Shown here piece after piece: positions 10,993 through 18,129 of a DNA stretch of 26,878 nucleotides. Within the stretch, counting starts at the first letter, position 1; each line of letters starts with the position of its first letter. Both the position numbers and the translations under genes were made by a program. The stretch covers positions 1-26,878 of IMG/VR virus record IMGVR_UViG_3300038678_000084; one strand, written 5' to 3'. A model generated the notes under the pieces. That model had not been told where the DNA came from and made no database searches. It saw nothing but the letters and a program-made list of their open reading frames with translations. The stretch is from a virus.

Positions 10993-11995
10993 TACAGTTC
11001 TCATAATTCCGACAGGAGTCGGGGCGGAAATAGGCGGCCACGCCGGAGACGCAAATCCGGTCGCCAAACTGATCGGCTCGGTATGTGACAAAGTCATATT
11101 GCACCCGAACGTCGTCAACGCCTCAGACATTAACGAAATGCCGGATAACGCTCTTTATGTCGAGGGATCCATACTCGATAGGTTCCTCGAAAAGAAGATC
11201 TCGCTCCAGGAGGTCAAGAGTAATCGGGTATTAGTTGCGACTAATGCGCCGGCCTCGAGTGATATTGTCAATGCCGTATCAGCGGCGAGAGCAACCCTAG
11301 GTCTCGATGCTGTAATAGTTGAGCTCGAAACTCAATTAAGAATGGTCGCAACGTTAAACGGGTCCCAGGCCAGCGGGGACGTTTACGGCTGGAAAGATCT
11401 TGTCGAACAGGTCAGCCAGTATGACTTCGATGCCCTGGCCATTGCCTCACTGATCGAGGTCGATATGAAAATCGCCACAAGCTATTTAAAAAGCGGAGGA
11501 GTTAATCCCTGGGGTGGCGTCGAGGCGAAAGCCTCACGGTTAATCGCTGAGGCATTAAATAAGCCGGTCGCCCATGCGCCAGTCGAAAGCGACGCCTTGA
11601 AAGATTTTAAAGAGATTGTCGATCCTCGCATGGCGGCGGAAATGATCTCGAGCTCTTATCTACATAGTGTCTTAAAAGGATTACAGAAAGCGCCGAGGAT
11701 CGGGAAAGGGTTATCCGTTAAGGACGTTGATTGCCTGGTCACTCCCTGGGGCTTATATGGCCGGCCGCATAGGGCTTGTTTAAAAGAAGGGGTCCCAGTT
11801 ATTGCAGTTAGAGAAAATAAGACAATCGGTTGCATTGAGCATCCCAAGTACACAAAAGTCGACAATTATCTCGAGGCCGCCGGCATGATCCAGGCCATGA
11901 GAATAGGAATAATGCCTCAATCGGTGAGACGGCCGCTCGAGGAGACTCAGGTTATTAAAAATATGGAGGTCAGTTATGGAATACAAAGAGCTTGA
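10985..11995 (+). CDS. DUF3326-family protein (336 aa)
   Basis: I chose ATG 10985, 8 bases after GGGAGAA; TTG 10967 and ATG 10970 are in frame upstream. The start I-I-P-T-G-V-G-A-E-I-G-G-H-A-G-D-A followed by L-H-P-N-V-V-N-A-S, then N-A-L-Y-V-E-G-S-I-L-D-R-F, A-A-R-A-T-L-G-L-D, the G-G-V-N-P-W-G-G-V-E-A segment, A-H-A-P and a close of TPWGLYGRPHRACLKEG with I-A-V-R-E-N, is the full-length plan of DUF3326, known to me from cyanobacteria and plants. Function is unknown; the G-x-G-x-x-x-G-G-x-x-G-D-A loop suggests a nucleotide or phosphate site, which is inference. It is odd in a phage head cassette. GATC content is like the phage, so it is well settled. Confidence 0.82.
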   Translation: MFNTVLIIPTGVGAEIGGHAGDANPVAKLIGSVCDKVILHPNVVNASDINEMPDNALYVEGSILDRFLEKKISLQEVKSNRVLVATNAPASSDIVNAVSAARATLGLDAVIVELETQLRMVATLNGSQASGDVYGWKDLVEQVSQYDFDALAIASLIEVDMKIATSYLKSGGVNPWGGVEAKASRLIAEALNKPVAHAPVESDALKDFKEIVDPRMAAEMISSSYLHSVLKGLQKAPRIGKGLSVKDVDCLVTPWGLYGRPHRACLKEGVPVIAVRENKTIGCIEHPKYTKVDNYLEAAGMIQAMRIGIMPQSVRRPLEETQVIKNMEVSYGIQRA

Positions 11996-12632
11996 ATATG
12001 AGGTCAAGGCAGTAGGCGAGAACGGAGAATTTGAAGGACTGGCCGCTGGGATCGGCAATCTGGATCTCGGAAACGACAAGATCTTAAAAGGGGCTTTCAA
12101 GGAGACGATCGCAAAGGGTGTCCATTGGCCGATCTTAAGCTCACACCGTATAAAGGAGCACCTGGGATATAACCTCGAGGCAAAAGAGGTCAGCGAAGGA
12201 CTTTTTGTTAAAGGTCAACTCAACCTGGAAGTGCAGACGGCCAGGGAGAAACACGCTCTTGCTAAACAGGCTAAAGCAGTCGGCGCAAAGATGGGGCTCT
12301 CTATCGGCTACAATGCCGTTGAGTTTGAGTACGTCGACAAGGGGAATATCCGAGAACTCAAAAAGGTTGATGTACTCGAATATAGTATGACGGCCTTAGC
12401 AATGAACCCGAAAGCAAACGTAATTAATATCAAACAAGCTGACGGCGGGATCCTGGAGATCGAGGATCCGTCTTTAATAGACAATGTAAGAGATTTTGAG
12501 GTCTTCCTGCGAGATGTAGGGATCTCTAAATATAGGGCTAAGGTAGCGGCCTCAGTTATCTTTCAGCGAGACGTTGAAGGTGCGGAACTGATAAAGGCTA
12601 TCAAAGATCTAACAAAAAGTATGACTATTTAA
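11976..12632 (+). CDS. Prohead maturation protease (HK97 family, S78-like)
   Basis: 218 residues. ATG 11976 lies inside the DUF3326 3' end (20-base overlap) after ATGGAGGT. The serine-protease marks are present: SSHRIKEHLGYN (His57), MGLSIGYNA (Ser109) and the strand VDVLEYSMTALAMNPKA. The C-terminal 45 residues (NVRDFEVFLRDVGISKYRAK) match the usual R-D-F-E-x-F-L-R-D-x-G tail of these proteases. It cleaves the capsid N-terminal scaffold domain and itself during head maturation. Confidence 0.93.
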   Translation: MEYKELEYEVKAVGENGEFEGLAAGIGNLDLGNDKILKGAFKETIAKGVHWPILSSHRIKEHLGYNLEAKEVSEGLFVKGQLNLEVQTAREKHALAKQAKAVGAKMGLSIGYNAVEFEYVDKGNIRELKKVDVLEYSMTALAMNPKANVINIKQADGGILEIEDPSLIDNVRDFEVFLRDVGISKYRAKVAASVIFQRDVEGAELIKAIKDLTKSMTI

Positions 12633-12659
12633 TTAATCAATTTTCGGAGGATTATTATT

Positions 12660-13910
12660 ATGAATATGGAAGAAGTCAAAACCGCAGTCGATACACTCGG
12701 GACGACTTTCGAGGCGTTTAAAAACGCAAACGACTTGCGATTAAAAGAGATTGAGACAAAGGGTAATGCTGACCCGTTGCTTGAGAAGAAAGTCGACGAC
12801 TTAAATATTGCGATCGACGACGCAAAGGCAAAGCTCGACTCATTCGACGAGACCAATACTAAGGCGGAGGAGAAACGTCAAGAGACAATGGACAGGATCG
12901 AGGCAACGATCCAACGTATCGGCAAGGGCGGAACTCCAGGCGGAGAGGTTAAGTCAGCCGAGGTTATCGAGCATGAAAAGGGCTTTATAAGTTATATGAG
13001 AAAGGGTCTTGAAGATGGTCTCCCTGAGCTCCAGGAGAAAGCTCTCTCAGTAGGTGTCGACTCAGAGGGCGGATATCTGGTACCACAAGAGATCTCATCC
13101 AGGATCATAACAAAGGTCTTTGAGACAACTCCCATGAGACAGCTTGCGTCGGTTGAGACGATTAGCGGTGACTCTCTCGATATCCCCAGGGATTACGACG
13201 AGGCCACAAGTGGCGGCTGGGTAGGTGAGAAAGCAACGAGAGGCGAGACCGATACTCCGGACGTTGGCATGTTAAATATTCCAGCACATGAGCAATACGC
13301 CGAACCCAGGGCGACTCAAAAGTCGCTTGACGATATCGCTCGGAATCTGGAACAGTGGCTCGCCGCTAAGATTGGCAGTAAGTTTGCGAGGATTGAAAAT
13401 ACAGCCTTTATAAGTTCAGCCGGCGTCGCCTCTCCACGAGGCATCTTGACTTATACCGCTGGTACTGGTGATCGTCAGATCGAGCAAATAAGCTCAGGAT
13501 CTAACGGAGCCGTTACGGTTGCGGGCTTAATAAGCCTCCAGACTGCATTGTTTGAGGAGTATCAGGCAAACGCATCCTGGTTGATGGGACGGGCACTTAT
13601 GGGAGCTATCAGGAAACTCAAAGGGACTGACGTTTATTGGTTCCAGCCAAGTTTCCAAGTTGGCGCACCCTCAATGATTATGGGTCGTCCTGTATTCCTG
13701 GGCTCAGATATGCCAGTGGCAGCAACTAACTCTCTCTCTATCGTGTATGCTGATTTTAGAGAGGGTTATACCATCGTTGATAGGACTGGGATCCGTACCT
13801 TAAGAGATCCTTTTACAGCCAAGCCTTTTGTGAAGTTTTACACGACCAAGAGGACTGGCGGAGCGGTAACGAACGAGCAAGCGATCAAGATTCACAAGTT
13901 GGCCGCTTAA
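12660..13910 (+). CDS. Major capsid protein (HK97 gp5 fold)
   Basis: 416 residues. ATG 12660 is 9 bases after CGGAGG; a second ATG at 12666 is possible. Residues 1-110 are a charged coiled-coil scaffold (delta) domain. The mature capsid then starts near residue 115-130, with the classic E-G-G-Y-L-V-P-Q-E-I (SEGGYLVPQEISSRII), M-R-Q-L-A-S-V, GGWVGEKA, and a late SMIMGRPVFLGSDMPV plus V-Y-A-D-F-R-E-G-Y-T-I-V-D-R. Cleavage by the upstream protease is expected between scaffold and mature parts. Confidence 0.96.
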   Translation: MNMEEVKTAVDTLGTTFEAFKNANDLRLKEIETKGNADPLLEKKVDDLNIAIDDAKAKLDSFDETNTKAEEKRQETMDRIEATIQRIGKGGTPGGEVKSAEVIEHEKGFISYMRKGLEDGLPELQEKALSVGVDSEGGYLVPQEISSRIITKVFETTPMRQLASVETISGDSLDIPRDYDEATSGGWVGEKATRGETDTPDVGMLNIPAHEQYAEPRATQKSLDDIARNLEQWLAAKIGSKFARIENTAFISSAGVASPRGILTYTAGTGDRQIEQISSGSNGAVTVAGLISLQTALFEEYQANASWLMGRALMGAIRKLKGTDVYWFQPSFQVGAPSMIMGRPVFLGSDMPVAATNSLSIVYADFREGYTIVDRTGIRTLRDPFTAKPFVKFYTTKRTGGAVTNEQAIKIHKLAA

Positions 13911-13924
13911 GTCTAAAACCCAAA

Positions 13925-13960
13925 CGAGAGAGGGGGATCGCCTTAAGTGGATCCCTCTCG
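13925..13960 (+). terminator. Stable hairpin after capsid gene
   Basis: CGAGAG (13925-13930) pairs with CTCTCG (13955-13960) and GGATC (13935-13939) with GATCC (13950-13954). No clean T-run follows. It may stabilise the capsid mRNA or partly terminate before the next gene. Confidence 0.5.
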
Positions 13961-14006
13961 CAGACCTTTAACCAATATTGTTAACTTAATTCGGAGGATA
14001 AAGATT

Positions 14007-14435
14007 ATGCGAGACCTACATAATAACATTAACATAACTCAAGTCCTGGATCCGGTTGTCGTTACGGCTGACGTCGAATCGACGGCAATCGATATGCAGG
14101 GGTATGATTCACTTGAGCTGGTCGTCCTGATGGGTGAGTCGGGAGACACATTGAGCGGATCTCTTTATACCGAACTGATACTCCAGGAGGGAGCAGAGTC
14201 GGACGGGTCAGATGCCGCCGCCGTTGCTCAAAATGATGCTATCGGGACGGTGACGAGTGGCGTTTTTGCAACTGTCGATGCGGCCGCTGAGGACGATGCA
14301 GTCTTTAAGATCGGTTATATCGGTGACGCCAGGTATGTAAGAGTCGCAATTGATGTTACCGGAACCCATACAAACGGGACACCGATCGGCATTATTGCCA
14401 TAAGAAGTAACGCCGAAAAACGTCCAGTAGCTTAA
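14007..14435 (+). CDS. Probable head decoration or accessory virion protein (142 aa)
   Basis: ATG 14007 follows TTCGGAGGATA, the same RBS text used for the capsid gene. The product starts MRDLHNNINITQVLDPVVV, has G-Y-D-S-L-E-L-V-V, a middle rich in A and D, and ends with GYIGDARYVRVAIDVTG...P-I-G-I-I-A-I-R-S. This beta-rich layout is a frequent small virion protein coded right after the capsid gene in phages with HK97 heads. Decoration of the capsid is inferred from place. It lies between two strong hairpins. Confidence 0.7.
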   Translation: MRDLHNNINITQVLDPVVVTADVESTAIDMQGYDSLELVVLMGESGDTLSGSLYTELILQEGAESDGSDAAAVAQNDAIGTVTSGVFATVDAAAEDDAVFKIGYIGDARYVRVAIDVTGTHTNGTPIGIIAIRSNAEKRPVA

Positions 14436-14450
14436 CAGATAGGAGGATAA

Positions 14451-14477
14451 CTGGGGGAGAGTGATCCTCTCCCCTGG
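14451..14477 (+). terminator. Strong GC hairpin after decoration gene
   Basis: GGGGAGAG (14454-14461) and CTCTCCCC (14467-14474) form a perfect stem with loop TGATC, extendable by three pairs (two G-U). AGATCTTTTTAA follows. The U-run overlaps the spacer before the next ATG (14489), so termination would be partial. An AGGAGGATA at 14441-14449 just upstream has no start codon behind it. Confidence 0.5.
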
Positions 14478-14488
14478 AGATCTTTTTA

Positions 14489-14887
14489 ATGGCACTTAAA
14501 CTAAAAGATATATACGAACGGATCTCTCCGGATCCGCTACCTAAAAAGGGGGCAGTTATGAAAGTTAAGATGTTATCTCAACAGCTCGGCGTTGACGATG
14601 GAAATATCCATCCAGAGACGTTTGAGAAAGGTAAGACGTATAAAATCGGTACGGATCTCGGTACCGCTTTTGTCGATGCTGGAATGGCAACTAAGGTCAA
14701 GGAGAAAAAACAGGCCGAGTCTCCAGAGAATAAGCAAATTGAACCTGGGGAAAATAAAGAAGATGCGCCAGGAGGGGAAACAGTAACTCTCGGAACCTCG
14801 CAAGTGGTCGGCACAGAGGGCGAGGATAGCAAGATCGATCCTCCGGCTGACGACAAGGATCCTAACAAGGATAAAGGGGACGAATGA
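14489..14887 (+). CDS. Hypothetical protein with acidic tail (132 aa)
   Basis: ATG 14489 after TGGAGA. Residues 1-70 are a compact domain (KVKMLSQQLGVDDG, HPETFEKGKTYKIG, A-F-V-D-A-G-M-A-T), as in small head or connector accessory proteins with a 'fill in X, reach edge, A-G-x-A' layout. Residues 70-132 are disordered, with many E, D, P, G and K. It lies between head and connector genes and overlaps the connector by four bases (ATGA). A role in head completion is a guess from position. Confidence 0.6.
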   Translation: MALKLKDIYERISPDPLPKKGAVMKVKMLSQQLGVDDGNIHPETFEKGKTYKIGTDLGTAFVDAGMATKVKEKKQAESPENKQIEPGENKEDAPGGETVTLGTSQVVGTEGEDSKIDPPADDKDPNKDKGDE

Positions 14888-15468
14888 GATCTTCACTATT
14901 ACAAACCGTCGCTCCGACAGTGGAGCCGGTCACAGTACAAATGATCAAGAGCTTTTTAAAAGTTGACGGTAACGACGACAACGATCTTTTGAAAATCCTG
15001 ATTGAAGCGGCCAGGAATAAAGTCGAGGCAAATCTTGGGAGATCTCTCATAACTCAGACTTGGAAACTCACGCTTGACGAGTTTCCGGAGACGAATTATA
15101 TCGAGCTATCTCTCCCGCCTCTCATATCCGTTACGACGGTGACGTCTTATGCCTCGGACGACTCGGGAACGGTTTACTCGTCGGATAATTATTACGTCGA
15201 CGTGCCAGGATCCAGGATCTATTTAAACGATGGTCAAGTATGGCCACAAGCTACCAGGCCGCACAATAAAGCGGAAATAATCTATGTCACAGGTTACGGA
15301 GCGGCCGCAACTAACGTCCCTGGGGCTCTCAGGAGCGCAATTTTGATGCTCGTCGCTCATTGGTACGAAAATCGAGAGGCAGTCTCACTTGGAGATATCT
15401 CAACGGAGGTTAAAGTGGGCTATGATGCGCTCTTACAGCCTTACAAGATATTGAGCATATTAATATGA
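14884..15468 (+). CDS. Head-tail connector protein (phiE125 gp8 / HK97 gp6-like)
   Basis: 194 residues. The start (VEPVTVQMIKSFLKVDGNDD then LLKILIEAARNKVEANLGRS) is the typical adaptor helix set: E-P-V-T/L-x-x-x-K-x-x-L-R/K-V-D, D-D, L-I-x-A-A-R. The middle has beta strands with YYVDVPGSRIYL and the end has I-Y-V-T-G-Y-G, P-G-A-L-R-S-A-I-L-M-L-V-A-H-W-Y-E-N-R-E-A. It forms the ring below the portal. Overlaps its neighbours by four bases on both sides. Confidence 0.9.
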   Translation: MRSSLLQTVAPTVEPVTVQMIKSFLKVDGNDDNDLLKILIEAARNKVEANLGRSLITQTWKLTLDEFPETNYIELSLPPLISVTTVTSYASDDSGTVYSSDNYYVDVPGSRIYLNDGQVWPQATRPHNKAEIIYVTGYGAAATNVPGALRSAILMLVAHWYENREAVSLGDISTEVKVGYDALLQPYKILSILI

Positions 15469-15785
15469 TCGGAGATCTCCGGAAAAGATTAGAGCTCCAG
15501 GCTTTAACAGAGACGGCCGACGGCGGTGGAGGATTTACCGAGCTATGGGCGAAAGTGACAATCGTTTGGGGGAGTGTCCAGCCGATCACGGCAAGCGAGA
15601 GGTTTCGAGCTATGTCACTTGAGACGCCTATTACTCACAGGATAGAGATCCGGTACCGGAACGATGTTACGACAAAGAGCCGGTTACTGTTAGGATCTCG
15701 AATATTTAATGTTCGATCGGCCGTCAATGTTGACGAACGAAATAAGTATCTTGAAATATTGGCCGAGGAGAACGTCCCGACATGA
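15465..15785 (+). CDS. Head closure / head-tail adaptor protein
   Basis: 106 residues, matching the Phage_H_T_join family: MIGDLRKRLELQALTETAD, G-G-F-T-E-L-W, W-G-S-V-Q-P-I, then H-R-I-E-I-R-Y-R and a closing S-R-I-F-N-V-R-S-A-V-N-V-D-E-R. It is the stopper ring between connector and tail. ATG overlap with the previous stop. Confidence 0.92.
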   Translation: MIGDLRKRLELQALTETADGGGGFTELWAKVTIVWGSVQPITASERFRAMSLETPITHRIEIRYRNDVTTKSRLLLGSRIFNVRSAVNVDERNKYLEILAEENVPT

Positions 15786-16303
15786 GCAACGTTAAAGGAA
15801 CAATTGAAGGACTCCCGAGTCTAAATAAACGGCTTAGAGATCTTCCTATCCAGATAAAAAAGGAGATCTCAAAGGCCGTTGCCCTGGGCGCAATAGATAT
15901 TCAAAACGATATTAGAGTATCGATGCGGAACACTCCCAGGCTTGTTAATACAAAGTACAAGAGGCGCAAAGGGAGCTCATTTAAAAAGGGGACTCGGATC
16001 CGTAAGAAGGGAGCCGAAAAGATGTTTCACCATCCGTCGCTTGAGGGACACCCGCCGGCGATCGACACTGGTCGTTTAGTAAGTCATGTTAATTATATTG
16101 TCGACCTTGACGGCCTGGGCGCATCGATCGGAGCAATGGACGCCGCAACGCTCGAGTATGCCGAGCCTCTCGAGTTCGGGACTTCTAAAATGGCGGCTCG
16201 TCCCTGGCTCCAGCCGGCGTTTAAAAGGAATAAAAAAAAGGTCAGCGATCGGATAGAAGTTGCAGTCAGCAAGTCAATTAAAAGAGTGAGCAAGAAAAAA
16301 TGA
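15782..16303 (+). CDS. HK97 gp10-like tail-joining protein
   Basis: 173 residues. Marks of the family: a start with G-L-P-S-L-N-K-R-L-R-D-L-P, helix VALGAIDIQNDIR, H-P-P-A-I-D-T-G-R-L, Y-A-E-P-L-E-F-G-T-S-K-M-A-A-R-P-W-L-Q-P-A-F. Between residues 55 and 90 there is a basic insert (K-Y-K-R-R-K-G and K-K-G-T-R-I-R-K-K-G). Such proteins sit at the head-tail interface or help tail completion. Confidence 0.92.
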   Translation: MSNVKGTIEGLPSLNKRLRDLPIQIKKEISKAVALGAIDIQNDIRVSMRNTPRLVNTKYKRRKGSSFKKGTRIRKKGAEKMFHHPSLEGHPPAIDTGRLVSHVNYIVDLDGLGASIGAMDAATLEYAEPLEFGTSKMAARPWLQPAFKRNKKKVSDRIEVAVSKSIKRVSKKK

Positions 16304-16698
16304 CGACTTCTTTGTGGGCTCTCCAGGCCGCTATTTACACAGCCTTAAACGACGACTCCACTCTTGGAGCTTTAATCTCCGGTGTTTATGATTACGTCCC
16401 CCAGGAGACGGAGAAAGATTACGTTGTTATCGGAGAGCAAAGCGGCACCGACTGGGACACTAAAACTTTCCAGGGCTGGGAGGACGAGATCTCAATACAC
16501 ACTTTCACAGAAGGACGAGGGAAAAAAGATTGTAAAGCAATCATGGACGAAATTTACAGGATCTTGCATGGCCAGGCGTTAACGGTTGCAGGATTCAATC
16601 TTCTATTTATACGCCAGGAATTTGTGACACTACTCCAGGAGGAGGACGGGCTCACGTTTCATGGTGTACAACGATTCAAAGCGATAACGCATAACTAA
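16300..16698 (+). CDS. Tail terminator / completion protein (DUF3168-like)
   Basis: 132 residues. The family pattern is clear: ALQAAIYTALNDDSTLGALI, G-V-Y-D-Y-V-P-Q, Y-V-V-I-G-E-Q-S-G-T-D-W-D-T-K-T, then I-S-I-H-T-F-T-E-G-R-G, and a last part with M-D-E-I-Y-R-I-L-H. It caps the tail tube at the head end. Four-base overlap with the gene before; a separate RBS follows for the tail tube gene. Confidence 0.9.
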   Translation: MTTSLWALQAAIYTALNDDSTLGALISGVYDYVPQETEKDYVVIGEQSGTDWDTKTFQGWEDEISIHTFTEGRGKKDCKAIMDEIYRILHGQALTVAGFNLLFIRQEFVTLLQEEDGLTFHGVQRFKAITHN

Positions 16699-16713
16699 AA
16701 GGAGGGTTTTATC

Positions 16714-17100
16714 ATGGCTCAAAAAGGAAATTTAGTTTTAATCAAAGTAGGTGGCACGACCATTGCCGCTCAGAGGATAAGCTCTCTATCGATCAATAAT
16801 GAAATGGTCGATATCACAAACAAGGACTCGGCCGGAATGAGGGAGATCCTCGACGGTGGTGGGATCCAGTCAATGTCAATGACGTGCTCGGGTGTTTTCA
16901 CTGACGACGCAACTCAGGAAACGATAAGAGCTAATGCGGCGGCTAACGCCCTGGCGACTTACTCTTTTGTAACTGAGGATGCCGGTATCTTCTCCGGATC
17001 CTGGTTGATAACCAATTACGAAAGAGCTGGAGAGCACAACGGCGAGGAGACCTGGTCAATTACTTTTGAGAGTTCCGGAGCAATAACTTACACGCCTTAA
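16714..17100 (+). CDS. Major tail (tube) protein, TP901-1 type
   Basis: 128 residues. AAAGGAGGG precedes ATG 16714. The sequence starts with KGNLVLIKVGGTTIAAQRIS, contains VDITNKDSAGMREILDGGG and ends with WSITFESSGAITYTP: the Phage_tail_2 layout (L-I-K-V-G-x-x-x-x-A/G...V-D-I-T-x-K-D-S...W). It polymerises round the tape measure to form the tail tube. Short against the usual 135-170. Confidence 0.92.
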   Translation: MAQKGNLVLIKVGGTTIAAQRISSLSINNEMVDITNKDSAGMREILDGGGIQSMSMTCSGVFTDDATQETIRANAAANALATYSFVTEDAGIFSGSWLITNYERAGEHNGEETWSITFESSGAITYTP

Positions 17101-17103
17101 ACG

Positions 17104-17147
17104 ACTAGTAAATTACTAGTAAAGTACCAGTAATTTATCAGTAATAA
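17104..17147. repeat. Four 11-base tandem repeats ACTAGTAAATT-type
   Basis: Units: ACTAGTAAATT, ACTAGTAAAGT, ACCAGTAATTT, ATCAGTAATAA, in direct contact right after the tail-tube stop and before the RBS of the next gene. All share A-Y-Y-A-G-T-A-A (with A at position 3 of units 1-2 read as CTAGTAA). The step is close to one helical turn. Confidence 0.6.
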
Positions 17148-17159
17148 CGGAGGTTTATT

Positions 17160-17522
17160 ATGGCACTTTTAACAATCCAGACCATTGTCGAGGCTGGCCT
17201 GACACATACTTTCGAGTCGGCTGCCGGTGGCGGTGATACGTTCCCGAACGCTAACGGCGACGTAATGTTTTATATCAAAAATGGCGGTGGTGGATCGATC
17301 AACGTTACTTTTACAGTTCAACAAACGACAGTCAAAAAGCCTGGGTTTGGAGACGTGACAGCGGCAGACCTGGTCGTCGCCGTTGGAGCTGGTGTTGATA
17401 TGTTGATCGGATCCTTTCCGACTCTTAAATATAACAACTCGTCGTCCCAGGTTGTCGTCTCTTACAGTGGCGTAACATCGGTCACGGTCAGAACAATAAG
17501 AATGCCGAGAGATTATCGTTAA
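17160..17522 (+). CDS. Small beta-rich virion protein (120 aa)
   Basis: ATG 17160 with CGGAGG. The layout is A-G-G-G-D-T-F-P-N, a strand with F-Y-I-K-N-G-G-G-G-S-I-N-V-T-F-T-V, then G-x-x-x-D-L-V-V-A-V-G-A-G, I-G-S-F-P-T-L-K-Y-N, and a final V-V-V-S-Y-S-G-V-T-S-V-T-V. I know this small family from many phages, where it sits near the capsid or tail-tube gene and is thought to decorate the virion. The exact site (capsid or tail) cannot be told. Confidence 0.65.
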   Translation: MALLTIQTIVEAGLTHTFESAAGGGDTFPNANGDVMFYIKNGGGGSINVTFTVQQTTVKKPGFGDVTAADLVVAVGAGVDMLIGSFPTLKYNNSSSQVVVSYSGVTSVTVRTIRMPRDYR

Positions 17523-17557
17523 GCGGTAATACGGGAATATTAAAAGGGGGTGCAAAC

Positions 17558-17926
17558 ATGGCGAACAAAGAGAGAGGAGAAGTCGAGGTCAGCCTCAATG
17601 GATCCACTTACATAATGCGGCCGACTCATAATGTAATAACTGAGATCGAAAGCCGTCTCGGGATCGGGATCTTTAGAGTTGCCAGCCGGCTTAGAATGGC
17701 CGACTATTGGTTTACTGATATCTCGGTCATTATTTGCGAGGGAATTAAGGGCGGTGTCCTGGATCCTAAAGAGGCGTTGTCCCAGGACGACGTCTCTCGC
17801 ATGATTGCGGAGAAGGGTCTCGACGACTATATCCAGCCGACAATTCAATTAATCAGTCAAATGATAACGAGTAAAGACTCGGGCGGAAAAAAAAAGACTC
17901 GGGCGACGTTGGGAGACAAACCCTGA
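17558..17926 (+). CDS. Tail assembly chaperone, first frame (GTA gp10-like)
   Basis: 122 residues with RBS AAAGGGGG. The start NKERGEVEVSLNGSTYIMRP and N-V-I-T-E-I-E-S-R-L-G-I-G match the GTA-gp10-type family coded between tail tube and tape measure, which is the place of the lambda gpG/gpT chaperone. An A9G run at 17887-17896 near the 3' end (A-AAA-AAG in frame) allows a -1 shift; the shifted frame codes a typical second chaperone domain. The zero-frame product ends with KKKTRATLGDKP. Confidence 0.85.
   Translation: MANKERGEVEVSLNGSTYIMRPTHNVITEIESRLGIGIFRVASRLRMADYWFTDISVIICEGIKGGVLDPKEALSQDDVSRMIAEKGLDDYIQPTIQLISQMITSKDSGGKKKTRATLGDKP
17887..17896 (+). other. Programmed -1 frameshift site A9G in tail chaperone
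   Basis: In frame the run reads AAA-AAA-AAG, i.e. heptamer A-AAA-AAG. After slipping, translation continues at GAC-TCG-GGC and goes to the stop at 18127-18129. This is the conserved place and arrangement of tail-chaperone frameshifts in long-tailed phages. Confidence 0.7.
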
Positions 17927-18129
17927 CGGAGTATCCCTGGAGTGAGATTATGGAGGTCTCTCTCGGTATGCTTAAGATCTCGCCGAGGGACTTTTGGCTT
18001 ATGACACCGATTGAGTTAAAACGTGCTTATGATGGAACGTTGCGAATGTATAAAGGTGACACAGTCGAACCGGCAACAAGAGAAGATCTCGAGCGATTAA
18101 TGGAGAAATATCCAGATGGCGACACTTGA
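17896..18129 (+). CDS. Tail assembly chaperone, -1 extension (T-like domain)
   Basis: The -1 frame codes 77 residues: after a short linker, Y-P-W-S-E-I-M-E-V-S-L-G-M-L-K-I, then S-P-R-D-F-W-L-M-T-P-I-E-L and a closing helix. The S-P-x-x-F-W-x-M-T-P-x-E motif is the known second chaperone domain, in gene transfer agents a separate small gene. Joined by the slip it would make a protein of about 190 residues. Separate initiation at ATG 17950 (behind TGGAGTGA) is the alternative. It overlaps the tape-measure start by 14 bases. Confidence 0.75.
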   Translation, partial: DSGDVGRQTLTEYPWSEIMEVSLGMLKISPRDFWLMTPIELKRAYDGTLRMYKGDTVEPATREDLERLMEKYPDGDT

